64,000 nucleotides of DNA from Chitinimonas sp. BJB300. GTDB lineage: Bacteria > Pseudomonadota > Gammaproteobacteria > Burkholderiales > Chitinimonadaceae. Position 1 is the first letter of the stretch; the number at the start of each line of letters is the position of its first letter. A program made the position numbers and the translations under genes. The DNA is taken from NCBI RefSeq assembly GCF_002735695.1, contig NZ_PDZH01000001.1, positions 35,106-99,105 on the forward strand, in the 5' to 3' direction. Shown here in pieces: positions 53,428 through 63,001 of this stretch. The notes below the pieces were generated by a model that did no database searches, had not been told where the DNA came from, and saw only the letters and a list, made by a program, of their open reading frames with translations.

Positions 53428-54618
53428 ATGTCCCAATCGTTTCGCGTTAACGCTATTGACCCTGAGCGCCGACTAGTCAGCCTGAGTATCAGTGCTGAGT
53501 CTCCGGAGCAAGCCCGTGCCCAGGTGCAGGCCCGAGGATTGAAAGTCGTCGGCGTGACTGCTGTTGGCGCAAGCATGTCCATGCAGCGTAAACCGAAATT
53601 CGACCTGCTCTTGTTTACACAGGAGTTGGTGGCGTTACTCGAAGCGGGGCTGTCACTAACAGAATGCATTGAAACGCTGGCAGAGAAGGAGTTACGCCCA
53701 GGAATCAGAATAGTGCTTGACGAGTTGATGTTGGCGCTGCGCCAGGGCAAGCCGTTATCAGAAGCGATGACAGCGAGGCCGGCCATCTTTCCAGAACTAC
53801 TGGTTGCCAATGTTCGCGCCAGTGAAACCACAGGTGATATGGATCGTGCCTTGGGTCGTTTTATCGCCTACCAGCAACAAATCGACGCACTAAAGAAGCG
53901 TTTGATTGGTGCGGCAATTTATCCCGCCATGTTGCTGATGGTTGGGGGGGGCGTGTGTCTGTTTCTATTAGGCTATCTGGTACCCAAGTTCAGCCGTATC
54001 TATGAAGGTATGCACACCGAGCTGCCGTTGATGTCACGCCTGCTGCTGGCTTTTGGCGGCGCGATTGAACAACATCGACTGGCAGCCATATTGTTACTAC
54101 TGGTCAGTCTGGTCGCTATAGGGTGGCTCAGTTCCATGCCTGCCGTGCGTGCCGCCATGATGGCGCGTGCCTGGCGTAGCCCGTGGTTGGGTGAGCGCTT
54201 ACGCTTGTTTCAACTTGCCCGCTTTTATCGGGCTGCCGGCATGTTGCAATGTAGTGGCATCCCGGTGGTGACGGCTTATGAACGTGTCGCAGGGCTTTTG
54301 CACCCTGTGCTGCGAGGCCCGCTCTTACAGGTAGTTGGTGCTTTGCGGCAAGGGCAACCATTAGCCGAAACAATGCACCGGGCCGGGCTGACAACCCCCG
54401 TTGCGTTGCGCCTGCTGCGCGTTGGAGAAAAGAGCGGGAAACTCGGGGAGATGATGGAGAGAATCGCCAGCTTCCATGATGATGAACTGAGCCGATTTGT
54501 TGATGCCGCCACCAAACTAATCGAACCACTGTTGATGCTATTGATGGGTGGTTTTATCGGCCTGATCGTAGTATTGATGTATCTGCCCATCTTTGACCTA
54601 GCGGGAGGCCTGAAATGA
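53428..54618 (+). CDS. gspF: Type II secretion inner-membrane platform protein
   Basis: 396-aa platform protein. It starts with a GspF-type N-terminus (INAIDPERRLVSLSISAES) and has two T2SSF repeats, LFTQELVALLEAGLSLTECI and RLFQLARFYRAAGMLQCSGI, with three membrane helices (MLLMVGGGVCLFLLGYLVP, LAAILLLLVSLVAIGWL, LLMLLMGGFIGLIVVLMYLP). Its stop overlaps the gspE start (ATGA). Confidence 0.95.
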   Translation: MSQSFRVNAIDPERRLVSLSISAESPEQARAQVQARGLKVVGVTAVGASMSMQRKPKFDLLLFTQELVALLEAGLSLTECIETLAEKELRPGIRIVLDELMLALRQGKPLSEAMTARPAIFPELLVANVRASETTGDMDRALGRFIAYQQQIDALKKRLIGAAIYPAMLLMVGGGVCLFLLGYLVPKFSRIYEGMHTELPLMSRLLLAFGGAIEQHRLAAILLLLVSLVAIGWLSSMPAVRAAMMARAWRSPWLGERLRLFQLARFYRAAGMLQCSGIPVVTAYERVAGLLHPVLRGPLLQVVGALRQGQPLAETMHRAGLTTPVALRLLRVGEKSGKLGEMMERIASFHDDELSRFVDAATKLIEPLLMLLMGGFIGLIVVLMYLPIFDLAGGLK

Positions 54619-56306
54619 ACGCACGCGTCCATTCATCGGAGTCGCACCCCCGGCTAAGCCAAACCACGCTTGCCCGGGCGCGCGAAACTTCCGAAACCGA
54701 TGGCATTCCCTTGCTTGAAGCATTGGCGACTGAGTCAAGGACTACTCGCGAAGCGATGCTGTCCGCCCTGTCTTCAACACTACGGATACCTTTGGTCCCC
54801 TCTGCCAAGCTAGCGGACCTGAATGCAGACTTCAGCCGTATACCGTTTGCAGAATGCCAAGCCCGGTTATGCTTGCCCATCAAACATAAGGATCGCATGG
54901 TTGCTATCGTGGCTGATCCACTGCAACCTGGTCTGCTGCATTGGCTTGAACATAAGTTGGATGGCGCTTATCAACTCGCACTCTGTGACGACCGTGAGCT
55001 GACAGCCCGGTTCAGTGAGCTTGAGGAGGGCCGCCGCGCCATAGATGGGTTGGTGCCTCAGGCGCAAGGCAGTCGGCGTGGTGAACCTGTAGAAATCATC
55101 ACACTGGCTAAAATTGCCGAGGAGAACAGCCAGGCTGTCAAACTGGTCAACTCCACGTTATATGACGCACTGAAGAGTGGCGCCAGTGATATCCATATCG
55201 AAAGCGACAACGAAGGCCTTGTTATCAAATACCGTATCGACGGTATTCTCGGCCCTGGTAACCGGGTAAACGGTGTAGAGCTGGCCGAACAGACGATTTC
55301 CCGCCTCAAGGTGATGAGTGAACTCGATATCGCCGAACGACGGGTACCACAAGATGGTCGCTTCAAAGCACTGATATTGGATCGGGAAGTCGACTTCCGC
55401 GTCTCTATCATGCCCAGCATACATGGTGAAGATGCTGTCTTACGGGTGTTAGACAAGCAAGCCATCACCAGCCAAATGGCGGGCCTGAGCCTGGAAAGTT
55501 TGGGGCTGGACCCGGCAACCCGGGCGATAGTCAGAGAGTTGGCAGCAGAACCCTATGGCATGTTGCTGGTAACAGGGCCGACTGGCTCGGGCAAGACCAC
55601 GACGCTTTACGCCGCCCTCAGCGAAATCAATGATGGCACCGACAAAATCATAACGATTGAAGACCCGGTCGAATACCAGTTGCAGGGTATTCTGCAGATA
55701 CCGGTCAACGAGAAAAAAGGGCTGACTTTCTCGCGTGGTTTACGTTCGGTACTACGCCACGACCCGGACAAGATCATGGTGGGCGAAATCCGTGACCCCG
55801 ATACGGCTCAGATTGCCGTACAGGCTGCTCTGACGGGCCACTTGGTGTTATCCACCGTCCATGCCAACTCGGTATTCGATGTCATCAGCCGCTTCTTGCA
55901 CATGGAAGTTGACCCTTACAGTCTCGTATCCGCCTTAAATGGCGTGCTAGGGCAGCGACTGGTTCGGCGTAATTGCCCGCATTGCACAGCACCCAGCCAA
56001 CCCAGTGCCGAACTATTGGCAGCGTCCCATATCCGGCCAGACATGCTGAAACACTTTAACTTCCAAGCAGGCACCGGCTGTGCGCGTTGTCGCAATAGTG
56101 GCTATCTGGGGCGCATTGCCATTGCAGAAGTGCTACGGTTGAACGACCAACTACGTGAACTGATTTTACGGCGTGCACCGATGAGCGAACTCAAGCAAGC
56201 AGCACGTCAATATGGCACCCGCCCATTACGCGAAGTAGCCTTGGCTGCTGTTGCGCGGGGTGAAACCACTCTACAGGAAATCAACCGTGTTTCCTTTGTC
56301 CGCTGA
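54615..56306 (+). CDS. gspE: Type II secretion ATPase
   Basis: Cytoplasmic ATPase that drives pseudopilus assembly, 563 aa. N-terminal GspE_N-like part, then the conserved SGASDIHIES, Walker A GPTGSGKTTTLYAAL (about residue 320), Asp box DKIITIEDPVEYQL, Walker B KIMVGEIRDPDTAQIA and the four-cysteine zinc motif in RRNCPHC and GCARCRNSGYLGR. The next gene starts inside its 3' end (20-bp overlap). Confidence 0.95.
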   Translation: MNARVHSSESHPRLSQTTLARARETSETDGIPLLEALATESRTTREAMLSALSSTLRIPLVPSAKLADLNADFSRIPFAECQARLCLPIKHKDRMVAIVADPLQPGLLHWLEHKLDGAYQLALCDDRELTARFSELEEGRRAIDGLVPQAQGSRRGEPVEIITLAKIAEENSQAVKLVNSTLYDALKSGASDIHIESDNEGLVIKYRIDGILGPGNRVNGVELAEQTISRLKVMSELDIAERRVPQDGRFKALILDREVDFRVSIMPSIHGEDAVLRVLDKQAITSQMAGLSLESLGLDPATRAIVRELAAEPYGMLLVTGPTGSGKTTTLYAALSEINDGTDKIITIEDPVEYQLQGILQIPVNEKKGLTFSRGLRSVLRHDPDKIMVGEIRDPDTAQIAVQAALTGHLVLSTVHANSVFDVISRFLHMEVDPYSLVSALNGVLGQRLVRRNCPHCTAPSQPSAELLAASHIRPDMLKHFNFQAGTGCARCRNSGYLGRIAIAEVLRLNDQLRELILRRAPMSELKQAARQYGTRPLREVALAAVARGETTLQEINRVSFVR

Positions 56307-57075
56307 ACGAGTCGTGCTGGCCATCATGGCCGATAGTTTGCAATTAGTAAGGTTGTCCGGCCATAGTGTATTGGCCAGTCGTCGGCTCAACATTCGTTTG
56401 AGCGAAGGTGCATTGCAACTCGAAGAAGTTGGTAGCTGGCTTCAAGTGGATGGTGCAGGTGCGCGTAAGCTAGAGGTCGTCATCTCCAACACCTGGGTGC
56501 GCTACGCAGTACTGCACTGGCAGGCCAGCTTGGCAGATGACACTTTATGCCAGGACTACGCACGTACCCTGATGACCGAACAATACGGCGAAGCATCAAA
56601 CGGCTGGTCATTAACCATCTCACCACTCATACCAAACCGAAACCGAATAGTCAGCGCTATCGATGCGCGCTTGCTTGCAGCCTTGACAGAACTGGCCAGT
56701 GCACATCGCTTGAAGCTCAGCAGCGTGCGGCCTCTGCTGGCAAGCGTATATAACCAACTAGAGAGCAAGCTACCCAATGAGGCATTGCTTGCGGTAGTGG
56801 AACCACAACGACTTTGTCTGCTGCAAGTAGGTGGGGGGGATTGGATAAATCTTTATAACCGCATGCTGAGCGAACCCTGGGAGCGCCGGTTGCCCGGCCT
56901 TGTAGCCCAGGCCAGCGCCAGCCTTAATGCGCTCGACACCCCCGTATTCATTGTCGCCCCAAGCCGCGAACGCCCAGACCTGGGCCGTCTATCCGCGACT
57001 TGGCTACGACTACCTGCACGAGCCGGCTTCCATCCACGCGACGATAAAGAGTGGGCATTCTGCCTCGGGTGCTGA
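56287..57075 (+). CDS. GspL/PilM-like assembly protein
   Basis: A 262-aa protein in the position of an inner-membrane or cytoplasmic actin-like component. It reads FPLSAERVVLAIMADSLQLV and then has an actin-like fold trace (VVISNTWVRYAVLHWQASL and LLAVVEPQRLCLLQVGGGDW), but no membrane helix, so it is nearer to PilM than to full GspL. GTG 56287 is the chosen start, with AGGAAA upstream inside gspE. The assignment rests on position and weak motifs. Confidence 0.65.
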   Translation: MFPLSAERVVLAIMADSLQLVRLSGHSVLASRRLNIRLSEGALQLEEVGSWLQVDGAGARKLEVVISNTWVRYAVLHWQASLADDTLCQDYARTLMTEQYGEASNGWSLTISPLIPNRNRIVSAIDARLLAALTELASAHRLKLSSVRPLLASVYNQLESKLPNEALLAVVEPQRLCLLQVGGGDWINLYNRMLSEPWERRLPGLVAQASASLNALDTPVFIVAPSRERPDLGRLSATWLRLPARAGFHPRDDKEWAFCLGC

Positions 57076-57076
57076 A

Positions 57077-57616
57077 ATGCGTAAGGTTGAACTAGATTTT
57101 GCCCGTAAACCCAGCGGACACCCCATTTTAGGTGGTGTGGTAGCGGCGTTGGGTTTGATCGCGATTCTGACAGCCAGCTGGCGACAAACCGATCTGGAAG
57201 CCAAACTTGCCCGCATTGATGGCCAGCGTTTGCGGCAAAACAATGCCCAGGTCGGGCCCGCCCGCGTCGACCCACAAGCTGAGACACGCGCCCGCGAGCT
57301 GTCCACACAATTCCGTCGGCCTTGGGAAGCCCTTTTTTCACAATTGGAAAAGACCGATGTAAAGGGTGTTCAGCTCTCACAGGTGCTACCCCAAGCCGTT
57401 GAGAGTACAGAGTCCGGGCAGCGCAGGGTGTTATTGGGTGGCGAAGCCGAAGACACCGCCCCGCTATATGAATACCTGCGCCGCCTGCGCGACCAGTCTG
57501 AATTACAACAAGTGCATCTTTTGCAGCAACGCTGGGACGAACAAGGCAACGTAGTCCGTTTTCAAATTGCAGCGCAATGGACTGATCCTCAAGTGCCGGC
57601 CGGGGGCGCCCAATGA
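57077..57616 (+). CDS. PilN/GspL-C-like membrane protein
   Basis: A 179-aa bitopic protein: a short N-terminus (MRKVELDFARKPSGHPI), one membrane helix (LGGVVAALGLIAILTASW), a coiled-coil-like stretch and a ferredoxin-like periplasmic domain. This is the PilN/GspL C-terminal layout. It starts 1 nt after the previous stop, and its own stop overlaps the next start. Confidence 0.7.
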   Translation: MRKVELDFARKPSGHPILGGVVAALGLIAILTASWRQTDLEAKLARIDGQRLRQNNAQVGPARVDPQAETRARELSTQFRRPWEALFSQLEKTDVKGVQLSQVLPQAVESTESGQRRVLLGGEAEDTAPLYEYLRRLRDQSELQQVHLLQQRWDEQGNVVRFQIAAQWTDPQVPAGGAQ

Positions 57617-58170
57617 ACACCAACCTACCCGTATGGCTTCGTTGGTTTTGGCAGCAACTTGGCACCGCGGGCCGGCTGGGCTTCTGGTTATTACTCGGTG
57701 CAATCGCAGTGTGGCTTATTCAACTACGTCCACGTGATGCCAAGCTGCAGGAACTGACCAACGAGATGCAGGCGGCTCAACAAGCCCAGAGTACACAGCC
57801 GGTAAAGAAAGACGCACTCAGTATTTTCTATAGTCATTTCCCGGCATTCTCTACCCTCCCCGATCAACTGGCCGCTATCGATACCGCCGCCACCGCAGCA
57901 GATATGGTGGTACGCGAATCGGAATATCGCCTTCAATCAGTTACCGGTCTACCACTATTGCGATATCAGGTGAATCTACCTATTGATGGCGACTACCCAT
58001 CGCTGCGTACGTTCTTGAAGGCGGTTTTGGACCGTTCCTCCAATGCGATACTTGATGAAGTACGCTTTGACCGAGACGAAGCCAGTGACGTTGTCACCGC
58101 ACGTCTTCGCTTCAGCTTTTACTACCGTGATGACCGTTCCCCAGCTACGTCAGCCGGAGCCAAGCCATGA
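57613..58170 (+). CDS. PilO/GspM-like membrane protein
   Basis: A 185-aa protein with one N-terminal helix (LGFWLLLGAIAVWLIQLRP) followed by a periplasmic domain ending SDVVTARLRFSFYYRDD, with the PilO-like block LPLLRYQVNLPIDGDYPSLR. Such proteins heterodimerise with the PilN-like partner. Start overlaps the previous gene (ATGA). Confidence 0.7.
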   Translation: MNTNLPVWLRWFWQQLGTAGRLGFWLLLGAIAVWLIQLRPRDAKLQELTNEMQAAQQAQSTQPVKKDALSIFYSHFPAFSTLPDQLAAIDTAATAADMVVRESEYRLQSVTGLPLLRYQVNLPIDGDYPSLRTFLKAVLDRSSNAILDEVRFDRDEASDVVTARLRFSFYYRDDRSPATSAGAKP

Positions 58171-58724
58171 GTAAAGGTATCAAGCCAATCTGGTGGGCAG
58201 CTTTGCTTGGCATAGGAGGCCTAGCCTGGTGGTCGAACCAGCTTGGACAGTCTGATACCGCAATCGAGTTGAAACAGCCCACGGCAGAACAAAGTACACC
58301 AGCTAACACGTCAAATAGCACGCCGGCAACCAAGGTAGCCACGCCCAACCATACCGAACAAACAGAGTGGTTTGATTCGCTTATACGCGATACGGCAACA
58401 GAGCCCGCTAGCGATCCATTCCGTTCCGCCAAACCCGCCAGCAGCACGCCCCCTGCGCCACCACCACCGCCTCCCCCTACAATAGCACCGCCTACTATCA
58501 CTCCACCCATTGAAGCAAATCTGCCTTTTCAATACCTGGGCAAAATGGAGCGAGATGGCAAGCTTGATATCTATCTCGACCTGAATGGAAACCCGCTGGT
58601 TGCCCACCTTGGCGATACCCTGCCCGACGGCTGGCGCCTTGAACGGCTTGATAACGCCGGCCTCAATTTCACCCACTTGGCCACGCAACGCACCCAAGTG
58701 TTGCCCCTTGGAGCCATTCCATGA
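58167..58724 (+). CDS. GspC/PilP-like periplasmic connector
   Basis: A 185-aa protein with one N-terminal helix (WWAALLGIGGLAWWSNQLG), a Pro-rich spacer (PPAPPPPPPPTIAPPTITPP) and a small HR-like beta domain (PFQYLGKMERDGKLDIYLDL, VAHLGDTLPDGWRLERLDN). It probably links the platform to the secretin, as GspC or PilP does. Its stop overlaps the gspD start. Confidence 0.7.
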   Translation: MSKGIKPIWWAALLGIGGLAWWSNQLGQSDTAIELKQPTAEQSTPANTSNSTPATKVATPNHTEQTEWFDSLIRDTATEPASDPFRSAKPASSTPPAPPPPPPPTIAPPTITPPIEANLPFQYLGKMERDGKLDIYLDLNGNPLVAHLGDTLPDGWRLERLDNAGLNFTHLATQRTQVLPLGAIP

Positions 58725-60640
58725 AACATCTAACTTCCGGCTCACTGCTCATCATGCTGGCTTTGCTTAGCGGTTGCGCCACAGAGCAAGCCGCCCTGGG
58801 CCGTGCCAAACAACTGTTAAACGAGGGTCGCAACGAAGAAGGTATCGCCGAGCTTGATAGACTGACGCAAAAATACCCGGAGAACCACGCTATCCGCACA
58901 ACATGGGCTCGTACCCATGAGCAGCAGGCAGATCGGCTAACCCGAGAAGCCGATGCATTACGACTAGGTCAAAAATTTGAGGAGGCGCAAACACGCTACC
59001 AAGCTGCATTGCGCGTACTTCCCAACTACCCACGTGCCCGTGATGGTTTAAATCGCTTAGCGAAGGAAGAACAACAGGCAGGTCGAGTCAAGGAAGCGGT
59101 GCAAGCCATTGCCGACAAAGATACCAATCGCGCTGGTGACATCCTAAAGCAGGTGCTGGCCGACAACCCACGCCAGCAGCAAGCCAAGAAGTTATGGTCC
59201 GAACTGGAAGCCAACCGCCTGCGTAGCGAAAATTCGCCCTCAAGTGCCAGCTCACCGCTAAATACGCCCGTCACGCTGGAGTTCCGCAATGCCCCACTCT
59301 CGTCCATCTTCGATGTATTGAGCCAAAGCACCGGCATCAACTTTGTATTCGACAAAGAGGCGCAGGCTTTAGTAGACGGCCGCACTACCATCATCGTCCG
59401 CGATACCCCACTCAACGATGCACTCAATGTATTGCTGGCCGGCAACCAACTGGCAAAGCGGTTGTTGAACGATCAGACTGTGATGATTTACCCCGCCAAT
59501 GCCAATCGGCAAAAGGACATCGACCCTTTACATGTCAAAACCTTCTACCTGGGCAATATGGAAGCCAAATCAGCGCTCTCCTTGCTCAAGACCATCATCA
59601 AGACACGCGATATCTATATCGATGAAAAGCTGAATACCCTGGTGATGCGGGATACGCCGGAAGCCATTGCGGTAGCAGAAAAGCTATTGGCTTCACAGGA
59701 CCTCATTGATCCCGAAGTCTTACTTGAAGTCGAGGTGCTAGAGATTGCTAAATTCAAGGAAAATAATCTTGGCCTTCAGGCAGCAGACTCCCTATCCGTA
59801 TCAGTGCCCACCAACGCTGTGGGGGGAGTCGCCAGCAACCTTAACTTTAAACAGTTACGGGGCATCAATGGAGAAGACCTGCTAGTTAAAATCCCAGATC
59901 CTCTACTGACCCTTAATCTCAAGAACACCGACGGTGCTACCAATACACTTGCTAACCCACGCATCCGTGTCAAAAATCGCGAAAAAGCCAAGATTGTCAT
60001 TGGGGATCGGGTGCCGGTCGTTACTACAACGTCCACTCCAAACTCTGGCTCAGTATCAGAGTCAGTTAATTATATGGATGTTGGCTTGACACTTGAGGTT
60101 GAACCCCAGGTCTATCCCAACGACGAAGTAGGTATCAAATTGAATCTGGAATCCAGCAATATCGCTAAAGAAGTTAAAACCAGCACAGGGGGAACGGTTT
60201 ACCAAATTGGTAGCCGCAAAGCGACTACCGTGCTTCGACTCAAAGATGGTGAGACTCAGGTACTGGCAGGATTAATCAAGCGTGATGAAAGTGAAGCAGC
60301 GAATCGCATACCGGGTCTGGCCCAACTACCTATATTAGGCCGGCTATTTGCTTCGGAAACAGATAAAAATAACCGCTCTGAACTCGTTTTGCTGATCACG
60401 CCACATATCATCCGCAATCTGGAAGCGCCCGATGCCGACCAGACCCAGTTTGCAAGCGGCACCGAAAATAGCATAGGCGCTGACCCGCTTCATTTACCCA
60501 GCCGCAAATCCAAAATCACCGTACCAACCGGCTCTTCGACAGGTGCACCGACATCGAGTGGGCTACCACCACCTGCACCACCGCCCCCCCCTCCTCCACC
60601 GCCGGCTAACGTGCCCAGCAATGGTGGCACACGCCCATGA
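58721..60640 (+). CDS. gspD: Type II secretion outer-membrane secretin
   Basis: Forms the outer-membrane gate, 639 aa. It has a lipoprotein-type signal (LLIMLALLSGCATEQ), a TPR-like helical region (about residues 25-150), N-domains with LEFRNAPLSSIFDVLSQSTG and VKTFYLGNMEAKSALSLLKT, and the secretin core with DVGLTLEVEPQVYPNDEVGI, TVLRLKDGETQVLAGLIKRD and PGLAQLPILGRLFASE. The C-terminus is Pro-rich. A TPR-plus-secretin fusion with a lipidated N-terminus resembles tight-adherence and MSHA-type secretins rather than classical GspD, another sign that this system is atypical. Confidence 0.92.
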   Translation: MKHLTSGSLLIMLALLSGCATEQAALGRAKQLLNEGRNEEGIAELDRLTQKYPENHAIRTTWARTHEQQADRLTREADALRLGQKFEEAQTRYQAALRVLPNYPRARDGLNRLAKEEQQAGRVKEAVQAIADKDTNRAGDILKQVLADNPRQQQAKKLWSELEANRLRSENSPSSASSPLNTPVTLEFRNAPLSSIFDVLSQSTGINFVFDKEAQALVDGRTTIIVRDTPLNDALNVLLAGNQLAKRLLNDQTVMIYPANANRQKDIDPLHVKTFYLGNMEAKSALSLLKTIIKTRDIYIDEKLNTLVMRDTPEAIAVAEKLLASQDLIDPEVLLEVEVLEIAKFKENNLGLQAADSLSVSVPTNAVGGVASNLNFKQLRGINGEDLLVKIPDPLLTLNLKNTDGATNTLANPRIRVKNREKAKIVIGDRVPVVTTTSTPNSGSVSESVNYMDVGLTLEVEPQVYPNDEVGIKLNLESSNIAKEVKTSTGGTVYQIGSRKATTVLRLKDGETQVLAGLIKRDESEAANRIPGLAQLPILGRLFASETDKNNRSELVLLITPHIIRNLEAPDADQTQFASGTENSIGADPLHLPSRKSKITVPTGSSTGAPTSSGLPPPAPPPPPPPPPANVPSNGGTRP

Positions 60641-60701
60641 GGCACCCTGGGCTTTTTCATGCACTAGCTGTGCGGCCTTTATCAGAGACTATGTGCAACT
60701 C

Positions 60702-60735
60702 GAAATCCTTATGTACCCCGGTACATAAGGATTTC
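60702..60735 (+). terminator. Perfect 16-bp hairpin between gspD and the pseudopilins
   Basis: GAAATCCTTATGTACC (60702-60717) pairs with GGTACATAAGGATTTC (60720-60735) around 2 nt. No T-tract follows. It lies between the gspD stop and the next start, so it may attenuate transcription or cap the upstream mRNA. Confidence 0.75.
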
Positions 60736-60777
60736 TGCGCTGCATGTTGTCCTGATAAGGGCCACGCGCAGCAAGCT

Positions 60778-61269
60778 GTGAACAAGTCCATTGCACCACC
60801 CCGCTCTAAAGGCTTTACCCTGATTGAGCTGTTGGTCACCTTAACGCTGCTGGCTATCATGGCTACCGCAGCCATGCCATTAACCCAACTGAACGCACGG
60901 CGCGCCAAAGAGCAGGAACTGAAACTGGCATTGCGCGAAATACGTACGGCCATCGACGACTACAAGCGGGCAACAGAAGACGGTCGGATCGATAAGCCTG
61001 CCAATGGCAGCGGTTACCCTCGAGATCTGCAAATGTTGGTGGACGGTATAGAAGACCGCAAATCAGCCGAAAAACGGCGTTTGTATTTTCTGCGCCGTAT
61101 TCCGCGTGACCCATTTTTCCCGGATGAGACCGCAGCTGCCTCGGCTACATGGGGATATCGCAGCTACCAAAGCCCGCCCGACGCTCCACGTGAAGGAGAG
61201 GATGTTTACGATGTTTACCCACTTAGCCCCGAATCAGGCCTGAACGGCCGACCTTACCGCGAGTGGTGA
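60778..61269 (+). CDS. Type II pseudopilin
   Basis: A 163-aa prepilin-like protein with the cleavage site RSKGFTLIELLVTLTLLAIM and a hydrophobic helix, then a small globular domain with LALREIRTAIDDYKRATEDG and FLRRIPRDPFFPDE. GTG 60778 is chosen because it gives a typical 12-residue leader; the longer frame to 60637 runs through the hairpin. Confidence 0.88.
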   Translation: MNKSIAPPRSKGFTLIELLVTLTLLAIMATAAMPLTQLNARRAKEQELKLALREIRTAIDDYKRATEDGRIDKPANGSGYPRDLQMLVDGIEDRKSAEKRRLYFLRRIPRDPFFPDETAAASATWGYRSYQSPPDAPREGEDVYDVYPLSPESGLNGRPYREW

Positions 61270-61664
61270 CCAACGTGACGGATAATCTTCGGCAGAAACA
61301 GGCTGGCTTTACGCTCATTGAACTGCTTGTGGCGATGGCTATTATCGCTACGCTGCTCACGCTGGTTACGCCACGTTACTACGGTAGTGTCGACCGTGCC
61401 CGTGAAACTGTACTACGCGATGACTTGGCCAGCATGCGGCGAGTTATCGACCAGTTCCAGGGGGACCGAGGACGCTATCCGCAGAGCCTGCAAGAACTCG
61501 TCGAACTCCGCTATCTTCGTGAAATTCCAATCGATCCGATTACCGAACGACGTGATAGCTGGCGAATAGTCGCGCCCGGTGCCGAATCCAAAGGTAATGT
61601 GGCCGATGTCAAAAGTGGTGCGCCCGGTAAAGCCGCCGACGGTACCAGCTATGCGGACTGGTAA
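61263..61664 (+). CDS. Type II pseudopilin (GspG-like)
   Basis: A 133-aa prepilin-like protein with leader and helix QAGFTLIELLVAMAIIATLL, then YYGSVDRARETVLRDDLASM, RYPQSLQELVEL and the short tail ADGTSYADW. The probable start is one of the GTG codons at 61263-61275; the stop of the previous gene overlaps here. Confidence 0.88.
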   Translation: MVTNVTDNLRQKQAGFTLIELLVAMAIIATLLTLVTPRYYGSVDRARETVLRDDLASMRRVIDQFQGDRGRYPQSLQELVELRYLREIPIDPITERRDSWRIVAPGAESKGNVADVKSGAPGKAADGTSYADW

Positions 61665-62136
61665 AGCCTCACGGCATCAGGCTGGGTTGGCTTACTTCTG
61701 GCTAATGGGCATCTTGGTTGTCATGAGCGTGATGACGGGCCGAGCAGTCGAAATCAGCGCTACCCAAGCCGAACGCCAACGTGAAGCCGATCTTCTCTAC
61801 GTCGGCAATGTCTATCGGCAAGCCATTCGACATTATGTGGAGATGCCTGGTGCCAATGGTCAATATCCCTCTCGATTAGAGGATTTGCTGATGGACCCAC
61901 GCTTTCTCCAGCCAGTACGCCATCTGCGCCAAATATATCCAGACCCGGAAACCGGCCAACGCGATTGGGCTGTGGTAGGGGCACCAGGAGGAGGCATAAT
62001 GGGTGTACATTCCATCTCAACCCGTAAACCTCACAAACTCGCCGATTTCAGCGAGGCAGATGCAAACTTCAACGAGAAGCAGACCCTGGCCGAGTGGGTA
62101 TTCACCTACCAAGCAGGCACGACGAAGAAACCTTGA
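61651..62136 (+). CDS. Pseudopilin-like protein, degenerate cleavage site
   Basis: A 161-aa protein that starts within the last codons of the preceding gene (ATG 61651 against TAA 61662-61664). It has a hydrophobic N-terminal helix (AGLAYFWLMGILVVMSVMTG) preceded by Gly, but lacks the FTLIE motif. The rest (QAERQREADLLYVGNVYRQA, PSRLEDLLMD) resembles type II minor pseudopilins. Last gene of the operon. Confidence 0.8.
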   Translation: MRTGKASRHQAGLAYFWLMGILVVMSVMTGRAVEISATQAERQREADLLYVGNVYRQAIRHYVEMPGANGQYPSRLEDLLMDPRFLQPVRHLRQIYPDPETGQRDWAVVGAPGGGIMGVHSISTRKPHKLADFSEADANFNEKQTLAEWVFTYQAGTTKKP

Positions 62137-62278
62137 TTCCTAACCCGTTTTATTGATTACCTCGGGTGTGTCGTGCACCTAGGCTTACTCTGTATCGCTC
62201 CCACCCCCTCGCGTGGTCCACTATGGTTACGTCCCCATCACCCATTCCACTGCCATAGCTAATACTGAACCAATGGGA

Positions 62279-63001
62279 TGGACGCCCCCCTCCTAAATAG
62301 GCATCAATGTGCCAGAGTGGAAGCGCTGATCAACCACTCAACACAAAGGGGCGTCCACCATGAAGATTACGACAATTGGAATCGATCTGGCCAAGAGCGT
62401 GTTCCAGGTGCACTTTGTCGACGAACACGCTAAAGCCATCCTTCGAAAGCAGATAAGGCGCGATCAGCTTGTCGCTTTTATGGCCAACTTGCCCGCATGC
62501 TTGGTTGGCATGGAGGCTTGCGGTGGTGCGCATCGCTGGGCGCGCGTGCTGCAAAGTTTTGGGCATACCGTCAGGCTCATGCCGCCGCAATTCGTCAAAC
62601 CGTACGTAAAGACCAACAAAAATGATGCGGCAGATGCCGAGGCCATCTGCGAAGCAGTTACGCGGCCGAATATGAGATTCGTGCCAATCAAAAGTGTTGA
62701 GCAGCAAGCCGTATTATCGTTGCATCGTGCTCGGCAGGACTTTGTCGCGGCCCGCACGGCGCAGGCGAACCAGATCCGGGGACTACTTGCTGAATTTGGG
62801 ATGATTCTTCCAAAGGGAATCTGCACATTGCGAAATCAACTACATGGACTCATCGAAAATGCTGGCGATAAGCTGCCCAGTGTGTTCCAGAGCTTGTTGC
62901 GGCGCTTATACGTATATTTGGTTGAATTAGATCAGCAAGTGGGGGAACTTGAAGTTCAGATCAAGCAATGGCACCGCAGCTGCGAGGTAAGCCAGCGCCT
63001 A
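62279..63001 (+). mobile_element. IS110 family insertion sequence, 5' part only
   Basis: Starts near an inverted repeat TGGACGCCCC (62279-62288) / GGGGCGTCCA (62348-62357) upstream of the transposase ATG. The element is cut at about 63001 by the next insertion sequence. IS110 elements carry their structured bridge RNA in such non-coding ends. Confidence 0.75.
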
